Origin: a virus
IMG/VR virus record: IMGVR_UViG_3300047552_001072
Coordinates: 1 to 64,000 of that record
Direction: 5' to 3' (one strand)
DNA: 64,000 bases
Made by a program: the position numbers and the translations under genes. Within the stretch, counting starts at the first letter, position 1. Every line of letters begins with the position of its first letter. Below are positions 1-9,112 of this stretch, in pieces. The notes beneath the pieces were generated by a model. That model was not told where the DNA came from. It saw only the letters and a list, made by a program, of their open reading frames with translations, and searched no databases.

Positions 1-2
1 CT

Positions 3-749
3 GTAGGTACTTACGAAGCTGTTACTAATGCTCAACAATCTATTGTACAATCATCTCATATTACAGAAGCTTATTTTTATAAGCATAATAAGTTATGGGA
101 AAATGTACTTAACTCATTAGTAGAGTGTGCACAAGAAGCATGGAAAAACTCTAGAGTTACTAAACAGTTTGTATTAGATGATTTAAGTAGACATGTACTA
201 GACTTTAATGGTTCTGAATTAAAGAATTCTGATTTTGCAATATTTGTAAGCGATAATGTTAATGACACTGAGCTATTAAATACTCTTAAACAAATGGCAT
301 TACCTATCCTTCAAAATCAAGGTAAGATTACTGATATCGTTAAGATCTACAAGTCATTATCATCTTCAGAACTTGAAAGAGAGTTTATGCAAGAAGAGAA
401 AGATAGAGAACGTAAAGAACAACAAGCTCTACAAGCTCAGCAACAAGCACAACAACAACAAATCCAAGCTCAAGCAGAAGCTGTAGATAAACAGATGAAG
501 CATGAATGGGATATGCAAACTCGTGAGTTAGAGAACGATATTTTAGGTAAAGAGATAGATGTGTTCAAATTCCAAACAGATATGGATTTGAATAATGATG
601 GTGTTCCAGATCCTCTTCAAATTGAAAAGTTAAAAGCTGATAGAGAATTTAAAACTAAAAAGCTTGAACAAGAGATGAAGCAACATAAAGATAAAATGGA
701 GCTTGAAAATAAGAAATTAAAACAAAAACCTAAAACTACTAAAAAATAA
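3..749 (+). CDS. Portal protein, C-terminal part (cut by window edge)
   Basis: The frame is open from base 3 to the TAA at 747-749, giving 248 residues with no start of its own. It is therefore the C-terminal part of a gene that begins outside the window; the first internal ATG (294) is not a real start. The last 130 residues are helical and very rich in Gln and charged residues (a run of AQQQAQQQQ), followed by a Lys/Glu coiled-coil tail, as at the C-termini of crAss-like portal proteins. A scaffold-like gene and the major capsid gene follow, matching the portal-scaffold-capsid order of these phages. The portal is the dodecameric DNA entry and exit channel of the capsid. The identification rests mostly on position and the tail's composition, since the core fold lies outside the window. 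Confidence 0.7.
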   Translation, partial: VGTYEAVTNAQQSIVQSSHITEAYFYKHNKLWENVLNSLVECAQEAWKNSRVTKQFVLDDLSRHVLDFNGSELKNSDFAIFVSDNVNDTELLNTLKQMALPILQNQGKITDIVKIYKSLSSSELEREFMQEEKDRERKEQQALQAQQQAQQQQIQAQAEAVDKQMKHEWDMQTRELENDILGKEIDVFKFQTDMDLNNDGVPDPLQIEKLKADREFKTKKLEQEMKQHKDKMELENKKLKQKPKTTKK

Positions 750-824
750 GCTATAATTTTAGCTTTAATTAAAATTGAATAAGTTTCACAATTATAAAAA
801 TAACGTAATAAATTTGCAGCGAAA

Positions 825-1928
825 ATGGAATACACACCAAGTTTAGAAGATTTTCTACAATGGGAAGACAACGATGATACTGTTGTTGTAGAAGGAGCAG
901 ACCCTACTATTGAAGAAAATAATGAAGATGTAACCGAAGAGGCTACAGAGACAGAAGATACTGTACAAGAAGAAAGTACTACAACTACAGAGGAAAATAC
1001 TACTGAAGAGCAACCTAGTACTGAAGAGAGTGAAGGAGAAGAGCCTTCACAGATAAGTATGGTATTTGATGTAATGAGTAAATCAGGAATTCTCAATTTA
1101 CCTGATGATTTTAAGTTTGATGGCTCTGTAGAAAAATTAGCAGAAGCATTAGAACTTACTGAGCAAAATATGCAAATAAAAGTAGCTCAGAATTTATGGG
1201 AAAGATTACCAGAAAATTTTAGAACTCTATTAGAGTATGGATTATCTGGTGGTACAGACATTAATAGTTTTAAGGAAGTAGTAAATAATCAAGTAGATCT
1301 TAGCAAAGTTAATCTAGAAAAAGAAGAAGATCAAAGAGCTATTGTTGAGGCATACTTAAAGAAAACTACCAAACTAACTCAAGATAAAATTAATAAAAGA
1401 GTAAGGGTTTTATACGAATCTGATCTATTGGAAGATGAAGCATCTGAGAATCTAAAAGAACTTCAAGCTATTCAAGAAGAAGAAAAGAAAAACCTAGTTC
1501 AACAAGAGTTAGAAAGAAAGAAACTAGAACAAGAAGAAATAGAGAGAGCCTATACTGTTTTTTCTGATGTTACATCTAAGTTAGATGTTAATGAAGAAAG
1601 GAAAAAACAAATTATGAAAGCTGTATGGGAAACCTCTAACAAATACGATGGTAAAAATAAAATATCATACGTAGAACATATAGACGAACAAATAAGAAAC
1701 AATCCAGAACATTTTGCACAATTAGTAAACATTTATTTAGATTACGATCCTAAAGTAGGATTTAAGAATGTAGGTAAAGGTAATAAGAGTGCTGCTACAG
1801 CTGCAGCTAAAAATTTAAGAGACACACTTCAAGATCTATTAAATGGTAACAAAGTAGTACAAGCTGTTAGTAATCCTACCAAAGGTAGTTCAGGGTTCGA
1901 TTTTGAACAATTTATTAAATATAGTTAA
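825..1928 (+). CDS. Acidic coiled-coil protein upstream of capsid gene, putative scaffold
   Basis: This 367-residue protein has a very acidic Glu/Thr-rich first 85 residues (repeated EE, TEE and TTTTEE tracts). A mixed helical region follows, then a Glu/Lys/Gln coiled coil at about residues 200-245, and a basic, Ala-rich stretch near the C-terminus. It lies between portal and major capsid genes, 17 bases before the capsid start. Scaffolding proteins typically sit there and are typically acidic, helical and of low complexity. I recognise no enzyme motif. The scaffold role is inferred from position and composition; another minor head protein is possible. The 75-base gap before it is A/T-rich. 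Confidence 0.55.
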   Translation: MEYTPSLEDFLQWEDNDDTVVVEGADPTIEENNEDVTEEATETEDTVQEESTTTTEENTTEEQPSTEESEGEEPSQISMVFDVMSKSGILNLPDDFKFDGSVEKLAEALELTEQNMQIKVAQNLWERLPENFRTLLEYGLSGGTDINSFKEVVNNQVDLSKVNLEKEEDQRAIVEAYLKKTTKLTQDKINKRVRVLYESDLLEDEASENLKELQAIQEEEKKNLVQQELERKKLEQEEIERAYTVFSDVTSKLDVNEERKKQIMKAVWETSNKYDGKNKISYVEHIDEQIRNNPEHFAQLVNIYLDYDPKVGFKNVGKGNKSAATAAAKNLRDTLQDLLNGNKVVQAVSNPTKGSSGFDFEQFIKYS

Positions 1929-1944
1929 TCAATTAATTTAAATT

Positions 1945-3414
1945 ATGGCAACAGCTAGAAGTCAATTTAAAATTCAACAATGGGAAGGATTTGGCGGTAA
2001 CTTTGTCGATTCTCAATACTTAGGCGCCTCTTATGATACAGGCAAACCTTATGTTTTCGAGAACACTTTGACAAAGATTTTTACAAGCTCAGATCGCTTT
2101 ACAGGTAAACCCTTTATGGGTATGACTGCTGCTAAAGGTAACGTGAAAGAAATCGATAATGAAGTATATCGTTGGTACCTACAAGGAGCAGAATACAAAT
2201 GTGCTAGAGTACTAGAGAACTTGGAATCATCAAATACAACTCCAGGTATCAATAGAACCACATTTAGACTAAAATTAGATTTGGACTATTTTATGGCTCC
2301 AGACGTATTGATGGGTGAAGATCCTGATTATGCTTTGGAAATCCTTGAAGGACCAATCGAAGATGGTATTGGGTATATCTATACAGTACGTCTTCAAACA
2401 GATGACAACACTAAATTCTTTGATCCTGCTTTGTTAGAAGTTGGTAAAGAATTCTCTAAAGTTTGGACAACTGTAGCATCTGAGTATAATGATGAATTCG
2501 GTACTCAACAATACAACTCAAGCTTTATGCTTGAATCTCAAATTTCTGCTTTTGCACAAAAATTTGAGTTAACTGATAAAGCATTACGTCAACAAGGTCG
2601 TATCTCTATCGATTTTGGTTATACCAATCCAATGACAGGTAAATTTAGTAAAGTAACTAAATTCTTGCCTATGGCTGAAGCTAAAATGCATGACGAATTG
2701 TTCATGGGTATGGAAGCTCAAGCTTGGTATGGAGAAAGATCTACAAGTGAATCTAATGTAAATCGTTACTGGAAAAAAACAGGTCCTGGTGTACGTCAAA
2801 TCATGCGTGATGGTCATACAGAAACTTATTCTGGTGGTTTGAGTGAGCAAATGATTATTGATTACTTGATGGACATTTTCTTTTCTAGAGTAGCTGAAGA
2901 AAACCGTAAAACAGTAGCCATCACAGGTACTGGGGGTTCAATCTCTTTCCATGAAATGTTGGCATCTAGTGCTCGTGCATTCTTGCAACAAGATACTTTG
3001 TGGACTGCAGAATTGTCTAAAAATCCACGTCATTTGTCTTTCGGTGCTCAATTTACACACTATCAAGGTCCAGAAGGAATTGAACTTTCACTAGTTAAAA
3101 ATCCTTTGTACGATTCTGCTCGTTACTGTAAACGTATGCACCCAGACTATAGCTCTCGTCCAATTGATTCATGGAGAATGACTTTCATGGATTTCGGTTC
3201 TACTGAAGGTGAGGCTAATGTACAAATGCTTAAAGAAAAAGATACTTATCGTTATGGTTACCAACCAGGTACTGTAGGTCCAATGGGTCCAGTAAAAGGA
3301 GGTGCAGTTAGCTCTTTGAAAGCTGCTTGTACTTGGTTTACTGAAGGTACTATGGGTGTATGGATGAAAGATCCAACCAAAGGTGGTGAGTTGATCTTAG
3401 ATTTCGAAGTATAA
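1945..3414 (+). CDS. Major capsid protein (crAss-like)
   Basis: This 489-residue protein is the expected length for a crAss-like major capsid protein and has the expected position after the scaffold candidate. It forms the icosahedral shell. The sequence is a mixed alpha/beta globular protein with no signal or membrane segment, compatible with an HK97-type fold, though the fold cannot be proved by eye. Codon use differs from most neighbours: Arg is frequently CGT, Leu often TTG and Gly often GGT, while surrounding genes prefer AGA, TTA and GGA. This fits selection for high expression. The start at 1945 is in an A/T-rich context without a Shine-Dalgarno motif. Two short hairpins follow at 3433-3481. 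Confidence 0.85.
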   Translation: MATARSQFKIQQWEGFGGNFVDSQYLGASYDTGKPYVFENTLTKIFTSSDRFTGKPFMGMTAAKGNVKEIDNEVYRWYLQGAEYKCARVLENLESSNTTPGINRTTFRLKLDLDYFMAPDVLMGEDPDYALEILEGPIEDGIGYIYTVRLQTDDNTKFFDPALLEVGKEFSKVWTTVASEYNDEFGTQQYNSSFMLESQISAFAQKFELTDKALRQQGRISIDFGYTNPMTGKFSKVTKFLPMAEAKMHDELFMGMEAQAWYGERSTSESNVNRYWKKTGPGVRQIMRDGHTETYSGGLSEQMIIDYLMDIFFSRVAEENRKTVAITGTGGSISFHEMLASSARAFLQQDTLWTAELSKNPRHLSFGAQFTHYQGPEGIELSLVKNPLYDSARYCKRMHPDYSSRPIDSWRMTFMDFGSTEGEANVQMLKEKDTYRYGYQPGTVGPMGPVKGGAVSSLKAACTWFTEGTMGVWMKDPTKGGELILDFEV

Positions 3415-3432
3415 TAATTTTTTTTTAAAATA

Positions 3433-3481
3433 TAGTAGTTAAGCTACTAGAAGATCGGAGGGTTACTTATAGGCCCTCCGA
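3433..3481 (+). other. Two tandem RNA hairpins after the capsid gene
   Basis: A 6-bp stem, TAGTAG (3433-3438) with CTACTA (3444-3449), is followed by a stronger 8-bp GC-rich stem, TCGGAGGG (3455-3462) with CCCTCCGA (3474-3481). No U-tract follows the second stem, so it is not a classical intrinsic terminator for the rightward transcript. A T-run lies before the hairpins, at about 3419-3426. It may attenuate transcription, block 3' exonucleases on the abundant capsid mRNA, or mark a processing site. Confidence 0.55.
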
Positions 3482-3504
3482 CTTCATAAACAAAATGAAG
3501 TAAA

Positions 3505-4473
3505 ATGGGAACATTAGTTGTAGTTAAATCTATACCTAGAACTACAGTAAGTATGGTTTCTGAATTTAGAAACTTAGGCAAAGCTGGAGTAAAAGGTAAG
3601 AAATTAAACAAAAATAAGATTTTTGATCATTGTAAAGATGGTAGACGTGCTTTATTCTCTATGAGTATTGGTGGTTTAAAAACAGGTCTTTACAAAGAAC
3701 ATCATAGAAAAGAAGATGGTACAATAGTTACTATACAAGAATGGGCAGAAAATAATTGGGCGTTGCCTAAAAACTTTTTGACTAACAAACCTTTTAGAAA
3801 AGGTGATTCTGCTAAACATGATGATATGACATATTATCAAAAGAAAGTATGGTATTTTAATGATGGTACTACTATTTTAGATCTAGATAATTTAGATGAT
3901 TTTTGTTGTTATCATATGATGTTAGAAAGTAAATACTTTGCTAACTCAGAAAAAGAATGGAAACAACATAAATGGCCAAAAGCAGAATTTTATATTTCTC
4001 TTGAGAATGAATCTGAAGAAATTAAATATAAAAAGAATAGAGATAAAACTAAAGCTTTTGCTAAATTAGAGGAGAATGATTTTACTCTTCCATGGAAACG
4101 CAAGTTTGTAGTATTGTTAGGATTGGCTACACCAAGAATAACACTTACTGAAGAGCAGATTCAAAACTCTTTATATGATTTTATTGATCAGAATCAGACA
4201 AGAACTGGCAAGCCTAAATCAGATGTACTACGCTTCTTAGATTTATATGAAAAAATGAGCACTGCTGATGGTAGAGAAAGAATTGAAAAACAATATCTAT
4301 TAGAAGAGTTGGTTGATTATAACATTGTATCTGAAAAGGCATCTACATATAAGAGAATTTCTAAAGGAACAGAGATAGGTTATTCTTATGAGGAAGCAGT
4401 TGATTTCTTGTTACATCCTAAAAAACAAGCTCAGGTAGATGAGATGTTAGCTGAATTAAAACTAAAAAAATAA
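3505..4473 (+). CDS. Conserved crAss-like head-region protein, function unknown
   Basis: This 322-residue soluble protein lies between the capsid gene and a connector-type protein. It has a basic N-terminal stretch (GKKLNKNK near residues 30-40), aromatic-rich central segments, and a helical, charged C-terminal half ending in Lys-rich sequence. I see no catalytic motif, signal peptide or membrane segment. Genes here in tailed phages often encode head-completion or head-tail joining proteins, and this is a reasonable guess from position only. The start at 3505 follows the post-capsid hairpins. It ends 9 bases before the next gene, which suggests one transcript. Confidence 0.6.
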   Translation: MGTLVVVKSIPRTTVSMVSEFRNLGKAGVKGKKLNKNKIFDHCKDGRRALFSMSIGGLKTGLYKEHHRKEDGTIVTIQEWAENNWALPKNFLTNKPFRKGDSAKHDDMTYYQKKVWYFNDGTTILDLDNLDDFCCYHMMLESKYFANSEKEWKQHKWPKAEFYISLENESEEIKYKKNRDKTKAFAKLEENDFTLPWKRKFVVLLGLATPRITLTEEQIQNSLYDFIDQNQTRTGKPKSDVLRFLDLYEKMSTADGRERIEKQYLLEELVDYNIVSEKASTYKRISKGTEIGYSYEEAVDFLLHPKKQAQVDEMLAELKLKK

Positions 4474-4482
4474 TAATAAACC

Positions 4483-5289
4483 ATGTTACCTACAATCCAA
4501 GAAATGCATTTTGATTTTGATATCAAAGCAGACAAAGTTGATTCTTTGCAGAAGAGATCATTTAATACAGCACAAAAAGATTGGTTATTAAATGAGGCTC
4601 AGTGGGTTTGGTTAAAAAATAATTATGGTATTACTCAAATAAATAGAGGTGCTTTCGAGGTTACAGAACATAGGATACAAGATTTAAAAAATTTACATAT
4701 TAAATCTCCTAGTCCACAACCAGGTATTGCTACTACAGTACTTAGTACCTCTGTATATGAAGTACCCTTGAACCTATTAGACTATGAATTTTTATTCACA
4801 ACAAGAATAAGAGCTCTAATAACCAAAGGAAATTGTAGTAAAGAAGTACCTGTTTCTCAAGTTCAAACAGATGACTTGAATGATGCTTTAACTGATCCAT
4901 TTAACAGACCTAATTTTATTACAGGAGATGTATTATGTGTGTTTGGTAAATCAACTACTAATACAGCAACTGATTTAAATCCACAAGGTACTGGGTCATT
5001 ATTTCTTTATACTGATGGTACTTTTACAGTAGATACTGTTTATATTGAATACATTAAATATCCAAATCGTATGTGGTTTGGTAATTACGATATTACTAGT
5101 GACTTACGTCCAAAAACAATTAGCAATAGTTATGTGTATCAGGCAGGTGTAGATCCTCCAGTGAATTGTGAATTAAATTCGCATGTTCATAATGAGATCG
5201 TAGATTTGGCTGTTCATATTGCTTCACAACTTATTGAGGATCCTAATTTAATAGGACAAAAATTTCAAAAATATATACAAAATAAATAA
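4483..5289 (+). CDS. Structural protein, candidate head-tail connector
   Basis: This 268-residue protein has an N-terminal helical part and a beta-rich middle (residues about 80-200) with many Thr, Asp and aromatic residues. It ends in a helical segment with HVHNEIVDLAVHIASQ. The pattern of a short helical N-terminus, beta core and C-terminal helix carrying an LAVxxA-type motif is seen in small virion connector proteins of crAss-like phages. It lies between the unknown 322-residue gene and the abundant 475-residue structural gene. No enzyme motifs are visible. The role as ring or connector is inferred from the neighbourhood. Confidence 0.5.
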   Translation: MLPTIQEMHFDFDIKADKVDSLQKRSFNTAQKDWLLNEAQWVWLKNNYGITQINRGAFEVTEHRIQDLKNLHIKSPSPQPGIATTVLSTSVYEVPLNLLDYEFLFTTRIRALITKGNCSKEVPVSQVQTDDLNDALTDPFNRPNFITGDVLCVFGKSTTNTATDLNPQGTGSLFLYTDGTFTVDTVYIEYIKYPNRMWFGNYDITSDLRPKTISNSYVYQAGVDPPVNCELNSHVHNEIVDLAVHIASQLIEDPNLIGQKFQKYIQNK

Positions 5290-5294
5290 CAATT

Positions 5295-6722
5295 ATGGCA
5301 GCTTTTGGAAACGTTAAACGTGCTGTAGAAAGCATTTTAGTAGCTAGTGGTGATTACGCTCTAGTAAACGAAACAGCTAATGGCGCTGCACTTCCTGGTG
5401 GAGGTACTCGCGCTGGTGCTACTGCAGATATTCCTTTGTCAAGTACCGTCAATACAGGTCATATTAACCTTTATGAAGGTCAACTTGGTATCTTTGCCGC
5501 AGGCCCTGCTGGTGCTCGCAACCCAAATGTAGCTCTATTAAGCACAGATACATTTAATACTGCACCTGCAATTTATATTGCACAAGGTACTGCAAATGCA
5601 CAAAATCCTGCTAGAGGAAACTATCCTTTGGTAGATAATCGTCCATACGAAACAAGTGGTATTATTTATGGTCACAACCCTGTTATCTTAACTGGTAAAG
5701 GTGCTGCATACCATGCTTATTCTATTTGGTCTATTGGACAACCTTCTGGTGGTGTAGGTAGCATCACTCCATTTGAATTGACTGAATTTGCTATTCATAT
5801 GGGATTCCGTGGTTATGCACTTGATGTTGAAAATAGTCAACATTCAGTATTAGCTACTACATATAGATATACAACTCCAGATTATACTGCTATTGCATTG
5901 ACAGATGATTTGGATCACTTTGTACAAAACTATGTGAGTCAAATTAATAAAAACTCACGTGCATTCCGTTCATATACTGCTAGTTATGGTGGTAACGATC
6001 CTTTGATTGCACTTGCAGTAGGTTTAGTTGCTAATGGTGCTCAAAACATCGATGCAGCTGGTTTTGATAATGGTGGTGTAATTAATGTACAAACACGTAA
6101 TGGTATTCAAATTACATATACTCTTAGCGCTGAACAAGTAGCTTCTTTGAGGGCAGCTCTTCCAGCTAACTATGGTATTTTGAATGTAGATCTTACTACT
6201 GCTGGTGGTTCAGCAGATGCTGAATGGTTCCTTGTAATGGCATTGGATCGTGATTTGGCGTACGATGACAGAGTACCTCAAGTAAAAATTAGATTGAGCC
6301 CAGGTTTGTTGAGAGGCTTTGACTCTACTGTAGCTTTAACTGAATTAGTTAGTGCGTACGAGGGTGAGGGTGTAGCTCGCATGTGGCAGATCTATTACAC
6401 TAATACTCATGGACAACGTAAATACTACCAATTCCAACGTCAACATTACCCATTTATTGAAGTTCCTTCAAGTATCGATCCTGATGCTTACTATAATGCT
6501 ATTATTCTAGAGCACAGAAACAATGTACAAATTAGCCCAGCTGAATTGGTTGTTTCTCCTAAGAAAACAATTATCTTAGTTCCTGCTTGTGATGATACCA
6601 CAATGACTTCAATTTTAACGTACTTGAATACTTGGGTACTTTCTACTCCACAACACTTTGTTGTAGGAGCCGTAAACTCTTCAGGAGAGCTTACAATTGC
6701 GACACCTTCTTTGTGTTCTTAA
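5295..6722 (+). CDS. Abundant structural protein, putative auxiliary capsid or tail component
   Basis: This 475-residue protein is rich in Ala, Gly, Asn and Thr, with no signal peptide, membrane segment or catalytic motif. Codon use shifts to CGT, TTG, GGT and GCT, as in the major capsid gene and unlike flanking genes, so the product is probably made in large amounts. A second highly expressed virion protein close to the capsid gene could be an auxiliary capsid protein or a major tail component. It starts 6 bases after the preceding stop. An 8-bp hairpin with a short U-tract follows at 6732-6757, so transcription may partly end here. The exact role is unproved. Confidence 0.6.
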   Translation: MAAFGNVKRAVESILVASGDYALVNETANGAALPGGGTRAGATADIPLSSTVNTGHINLYEGQLGIFAAGPAGARNPNVALLSTDTFNTAPAIYIAQGTANAQNPARGNYPLVDNRPYETSGIIYGHNPVILTGKGAAYHAYSIWSIGQPSGGVGSITPFELTEFAIHMGFRGYALDVENSQHSVLATTYRYTTPDYTAIALTDDLDHFVQNYVSQINKNSRAFRSYTASYGGNDPLIALAVGLVANGAQNIDAAGFDNGGVINVQTRNGIQITYTLSAEQVASLRAALPANYGILNVDLTTAGGSADAEWFLVMALDRDLAYDDRVPQVKIRLSPGLLRGFDSTVALTELVSAYEGEGVARMWQIYYTNTHGQRKYYQFQRQHYPFIEVPSSIDPDAYYNAIILEHRNNVQISPAELVVSPKKTIILVPACDDTTMTSILTYLNTWVLSTPQHFVVGAVNSSGELTIATPSLCS

Positions 6723-6731
6723 TATTTCTCT

Positions 6732-6757
6732 AGGGGTAGCTAAAAACTACCCCTTTT
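6732..6757 (+). terminator. Probable weak intrinsic terminator
   Basis: An 8-bp perfect stem, AGGGGTAG (6732-6739) with CTACCCCT (6747-6754), has a 7-base loop and is followed by TTTT (6754-6757). The U-tract is short, so termination may be partial. It follows the abundant 475-residue structural gene and would lower expression of the fibre genes downstream. Confidence 0.6.
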
Positions 6758-6770
6758 AAACCTTTTAACA

Positions 6771-7655
6771 ATGATTCTAAGCGTAAATAATGATTGTACA
6801 GTAATAACTGTAACATCAGAAGAAGGTATAATTGCAGATATTACAGCACCAGAAACAACTGATTGTTGTACAGTCTTAGAATTAGGAACAAATTGTTGCA
6901 CACCAACCATAGAAATTCCTATATTTCACTTATATACTTTAAACTATAATGTTACAGGATGTGGTGTAAATACTTCTCTAGATCCTGATGGATACTATTT
7001 AGATATTACCTTAACAGGTATAGATGCTGGATGTGTATCTAGTTTAACTTACCCTAGTACTAATAGTGATAGTACTACTACCGAGACAAATCCTACAGAT
7101 CTTACTTTTAGATATAACTTTAATCAAATAGGCCCTTCTGGGGATTTAGATTTTGAAGTAAGCTTTACTACTTGTAATGAATTAGAATATAGTCTAGAAT
7201 TTACAGTTAGTATTGGAAACTTAAGTGATGTATGTAATACAATATCAGAAGGTTCTCCAACAGTGACATTTCCAGATTCTCCAGTAGGAGTTAGTATTAT
7301 AAATTCTACTACAATGGAATTACTTCCTGAAGCCTTTGGATTTACATCCGATACATTCCCAGATGGAATATACTATGTAGGATTAACACAAACTAATACA
7401 ACAGGTAATATTAGTGAGAGTGATACAATTTTTGTTGATTGTAATACAACATGTAGAATTATAGATGTACTAGCAAATGATCTTTGCAGTGATATATACT
7501 TGTTATGGAATGCGTTACAATACTCATTTGATTGTGATACAATTACGTATGAACAACAATGTGATCTATGGTTTGTAATAGGTAAACAATTAGGTTATTT
7601 TGTGAATACACCTTGTACTGAACCTAAAACTTCTTGTGGAACTTGTAATAAATAA
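6771..7655 (+). CDS. Cys-rich beta protein, probable virion surface or tail protein
   Basis: This 294-residue protein has about twenty cysteines, including two CC pairs near the N-terminus and a C-terminal SCGTC cluster. It is otherwise rich in Thr, Ser, Asn and Asp with alternating hydrophobics, suggesting Ig-like or other beta-sandwich domains. There is no signal peptide. The C-terminal 80 residues look helical with spaced cysteines (DCDT, QQC, PCTE). It is followed after 3 bases by a small Cys-containing helical protein, and the two may form a pair. The region between head and fibre genes suggests a virion surface role. I do not recognise the family. Confidence 0.55.
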   Translation: MILSVNNDCTVITVTSEEGIIADITAPETTDCCTVLELGTNCCTPTIEIPIFHLYTLNYNVTGCGVNTSLDPDGYYLDITLTGIDAGCVSSLTYPSTNSDSTTTETNPTDLTFRYNFNQIGPSGDLDFEVSFTTCNELEYSLEFTVSIGNLSDVCNTISEGSPTVTFPDSPVGVSIINSTTMELLPEAFGFTSDTFPDGIYYVGLTQTNTTGNISESDTIFVDCNTTCRIIDVLANDLCSDIYLLWNALQYSFDCDTITYEQQCDLWFVIGKQLGYFVNTPCTEPKTSCGTCNK

Positions 7656-7658
7656 ATT

Positions 7659-7898
7659 ATGAATGTAGATATACTAAAGTGTGAATTAGCTAGAATAATA
7701 GTGCTATACGCACAAAGGTTAGCCTACGGAATTGAATGTGACTTAGAAGCATTACTAATATTAGCAAGAAGATTAAGAAATCAGATAGCAATACTTGAAA
7801 GCAATTGTCAAGTCAATTCTCAAGTGTTAACAGAAATAAGAAAAACGATAAACAAAATTCAAAAAAATACAAGTATTAACTTTTGTTTTACTTGTTAA
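7659..7898 (+). CDS. Small helical protein, unknown
   Basis: This 79-residue protein has Cys at its start, in the middle and at its end (final residues CFTC). Most of it is predicted alpha-helical, with a Leu/Ile/Arg-rich amphipathic segment. It begins 3 bases after the Cys-rich beta protein and ends 14 bases before the fibre gene, so it is translated in the same run. The CFTC terminus echoes the CGTC near the end of its upstream neighbour, which suggests the two proteins share a metal- or disulfide-dependent assembly. No family is recognised. Confidence 0.5.
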   Translation: MNVDILKCELARIIVLYAQRLAYGIECDLEALLILARRLRNQIAILESNCQVNSQVLTEIRKTINKIQKNTSINFCFTC

Positions 7899-7912
7899 AT
7901 ATAATATAAAAT

Positions 7913-9088
7913 ATGGCAAAAAAATATTACGTAGACGGAAAGGTATTTAAAGATGCGCCAGGTAGAAATACCTCGTTTATTGGTCAGGCTAATCCAATCT
8001 ATTTAAATGAAATAATTGAGGAAGTAGTAGGAATTACGCTTCCTGTTGTTCCTGCCACAACTACAGTACAAGGTATTGTTGAACTAGCTACTAACGCAGA
8101 AGCTATTGCTGGTGTTAGTACTACAGTAGTTATTACTCCAGCATCTTTAGCTGCTGCTATGGCAACTATAGGAGATTTGGAAAGTGTATTAACAAACGGT
8201 AATAGCACAGGAGCTAATGATATTGAAATTACATTAGGACAAACAATTAAATCTAGTGCAGGAGACGCATCATTAAACTTACATTACGGTGCTCCAAATA
8301 ACTTTATGTTAAGTAGTGATAATGCTGGAGGAGCTGAATCATATGTACAAGGTAATCCAACATACGCTTCTTTAGGTTATGGACCAGATAATGCTGTAAA
8401 TGTTAATGATTCACATGCTAGATTCTTAACTTCTATTACTACTTGTGCTTCCTATATGGATGTTGCTAGTGCAGGAGTTTATGACCTAACAGGACCTGCA
8501 GTAAATTCTACTATATTAGTTACAAGTGATAATGCTAGTAATGTGAGTAACAACTGTGGTGGAAATGTTGCAGTATTTATTAATACTGGAAACTCAGTAG
8601 ATTCACAAATTAATCAAAACGTAAATAACTCTGTTATTGTTGGTGGTGATGGTATTACTGCTAAAACAGATAATACTGCTTATGTAAATCAAGTTGGATT
8701 TAACAACAATGGAGAATCTTTTGAAGGTTTAATGTATGCTGAAACATTGACAGCAGATAGAACATATGAATTACCTAATGCTAGTGGTAATGTATGTATC
8801 TTGAGAACTGTTTTTACAGCAATTAATCATAATGCACAAGATGGAGAAGTTGTTTTAGCTACTAGTGGTGGTGCAGGTATTACAGTTACTTTACCAGACC
8901 CTACAACTAAAGATAATATGAAGATTACTGTTAAAAAAGTAGATGCTGGTGTAGGAGCTTTAAACGTTGCCTCTCCTGCAGGAACTTTTGATGGTGTTGC
9001 TTCCCCTTATGTAGGTTTGATAGGTCAGAATAATTCTGTTACTGTAGTTAGTGCTGGCGGTAATTGGTTTATTTTAGCAGCAGTGTAA
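7913..9088 (+). CDS. Fibre protein with phage-fibre repeat (head or tail fibre)
   Basis: This 391-residue protein carries, at residues about 50-80, the motif VQGIVELATNAEA followed by VVITPASL. This is the tail-fibre repeat signature (GxVxLAT..EA..G....vvTP..L) found in phage fibre shafts. The remainder is rich in Asn, Gly, Thr and Ser with short beta strands, as expected for a trimeric fibre ending in a beta-structured tip (LPDPTTKDN and VVSAGGNWFIL near the C-terminus). Crass-like phages have both head fibres and tail fibres, and the sequence does not settle which this is. It lies within a run of fibre and receptor-binding genes. Confidence 0.7.
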   Translation: MAKKYYVDGKVFKDAPGRNTSFIGQANPIYLNEIIEEVVGITLPVVPATTTVQGIVELATNAEAIAGVSTTVVITPASLAAAMATIGDLESVLTNGNSTGANDIEITLGQTIKSSAGDASLNLHYGAPNNFMLSSDNAGGAESYVQGNPTYASLGYGPDNAVNVNDSHARFLTSITTCASYMDVASAGVYDLTGPAVNSTILVTSDNASNVSNNCGGNVAVFINTGNSVDSQINQNVNNSVIVGGDGITAKTDNTAYVNQVGFNNNGESFEGLMYAETLTADRTYELPNASGNVCILRTVFTAINHNAQDGEVVLATSGGAGITVTLPDPTTKDNMKITVKKVDAGVGALNVASPAGTFDGVASPYVGLIGQNNSVTVVSAGGNWFILAAV

Positions 9089-9112
9089 TAATTTATAAAA
9101 ATACAGAGAAAT

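Noticed and set aside
294-749. A complete 151-residue gene starting at 294
   Set aside because: The frame continues open upstream to the window edge, with protein-like sequence before the ATG. It is the C-terminal end of the portal gene.
784-816. TAAATTTG at 809-816 with TTTC at 784-787, resembling the Bacteroides promoter consensus (TTTG, then TAnnTTTG)
   Set aside because: The upstream box is imperfect, spacing is at the edge, and the predicted start would leave almost no leader before the ATG at 825. A single match in AT-rich DNA is weak support.
617-1096. Leftward Ser/Val/Cys-rich frame of 159 residues opposite the portal end and scaffold gene
   Set aside because: It is antisense to real coding sequence, and its low-complexity composition mirrors the Glu/Thr-rich protein on the other strand.
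7913-9088. Endolysin or depolymerase activity in the fibre proteins
   Set aside because: No catalytic motif is visible in the fibre gene or the 468-residue receptor-binding candidate. Beta-rich, Asn/Gly/Thr-rich sequence alone does not support an enzyme.
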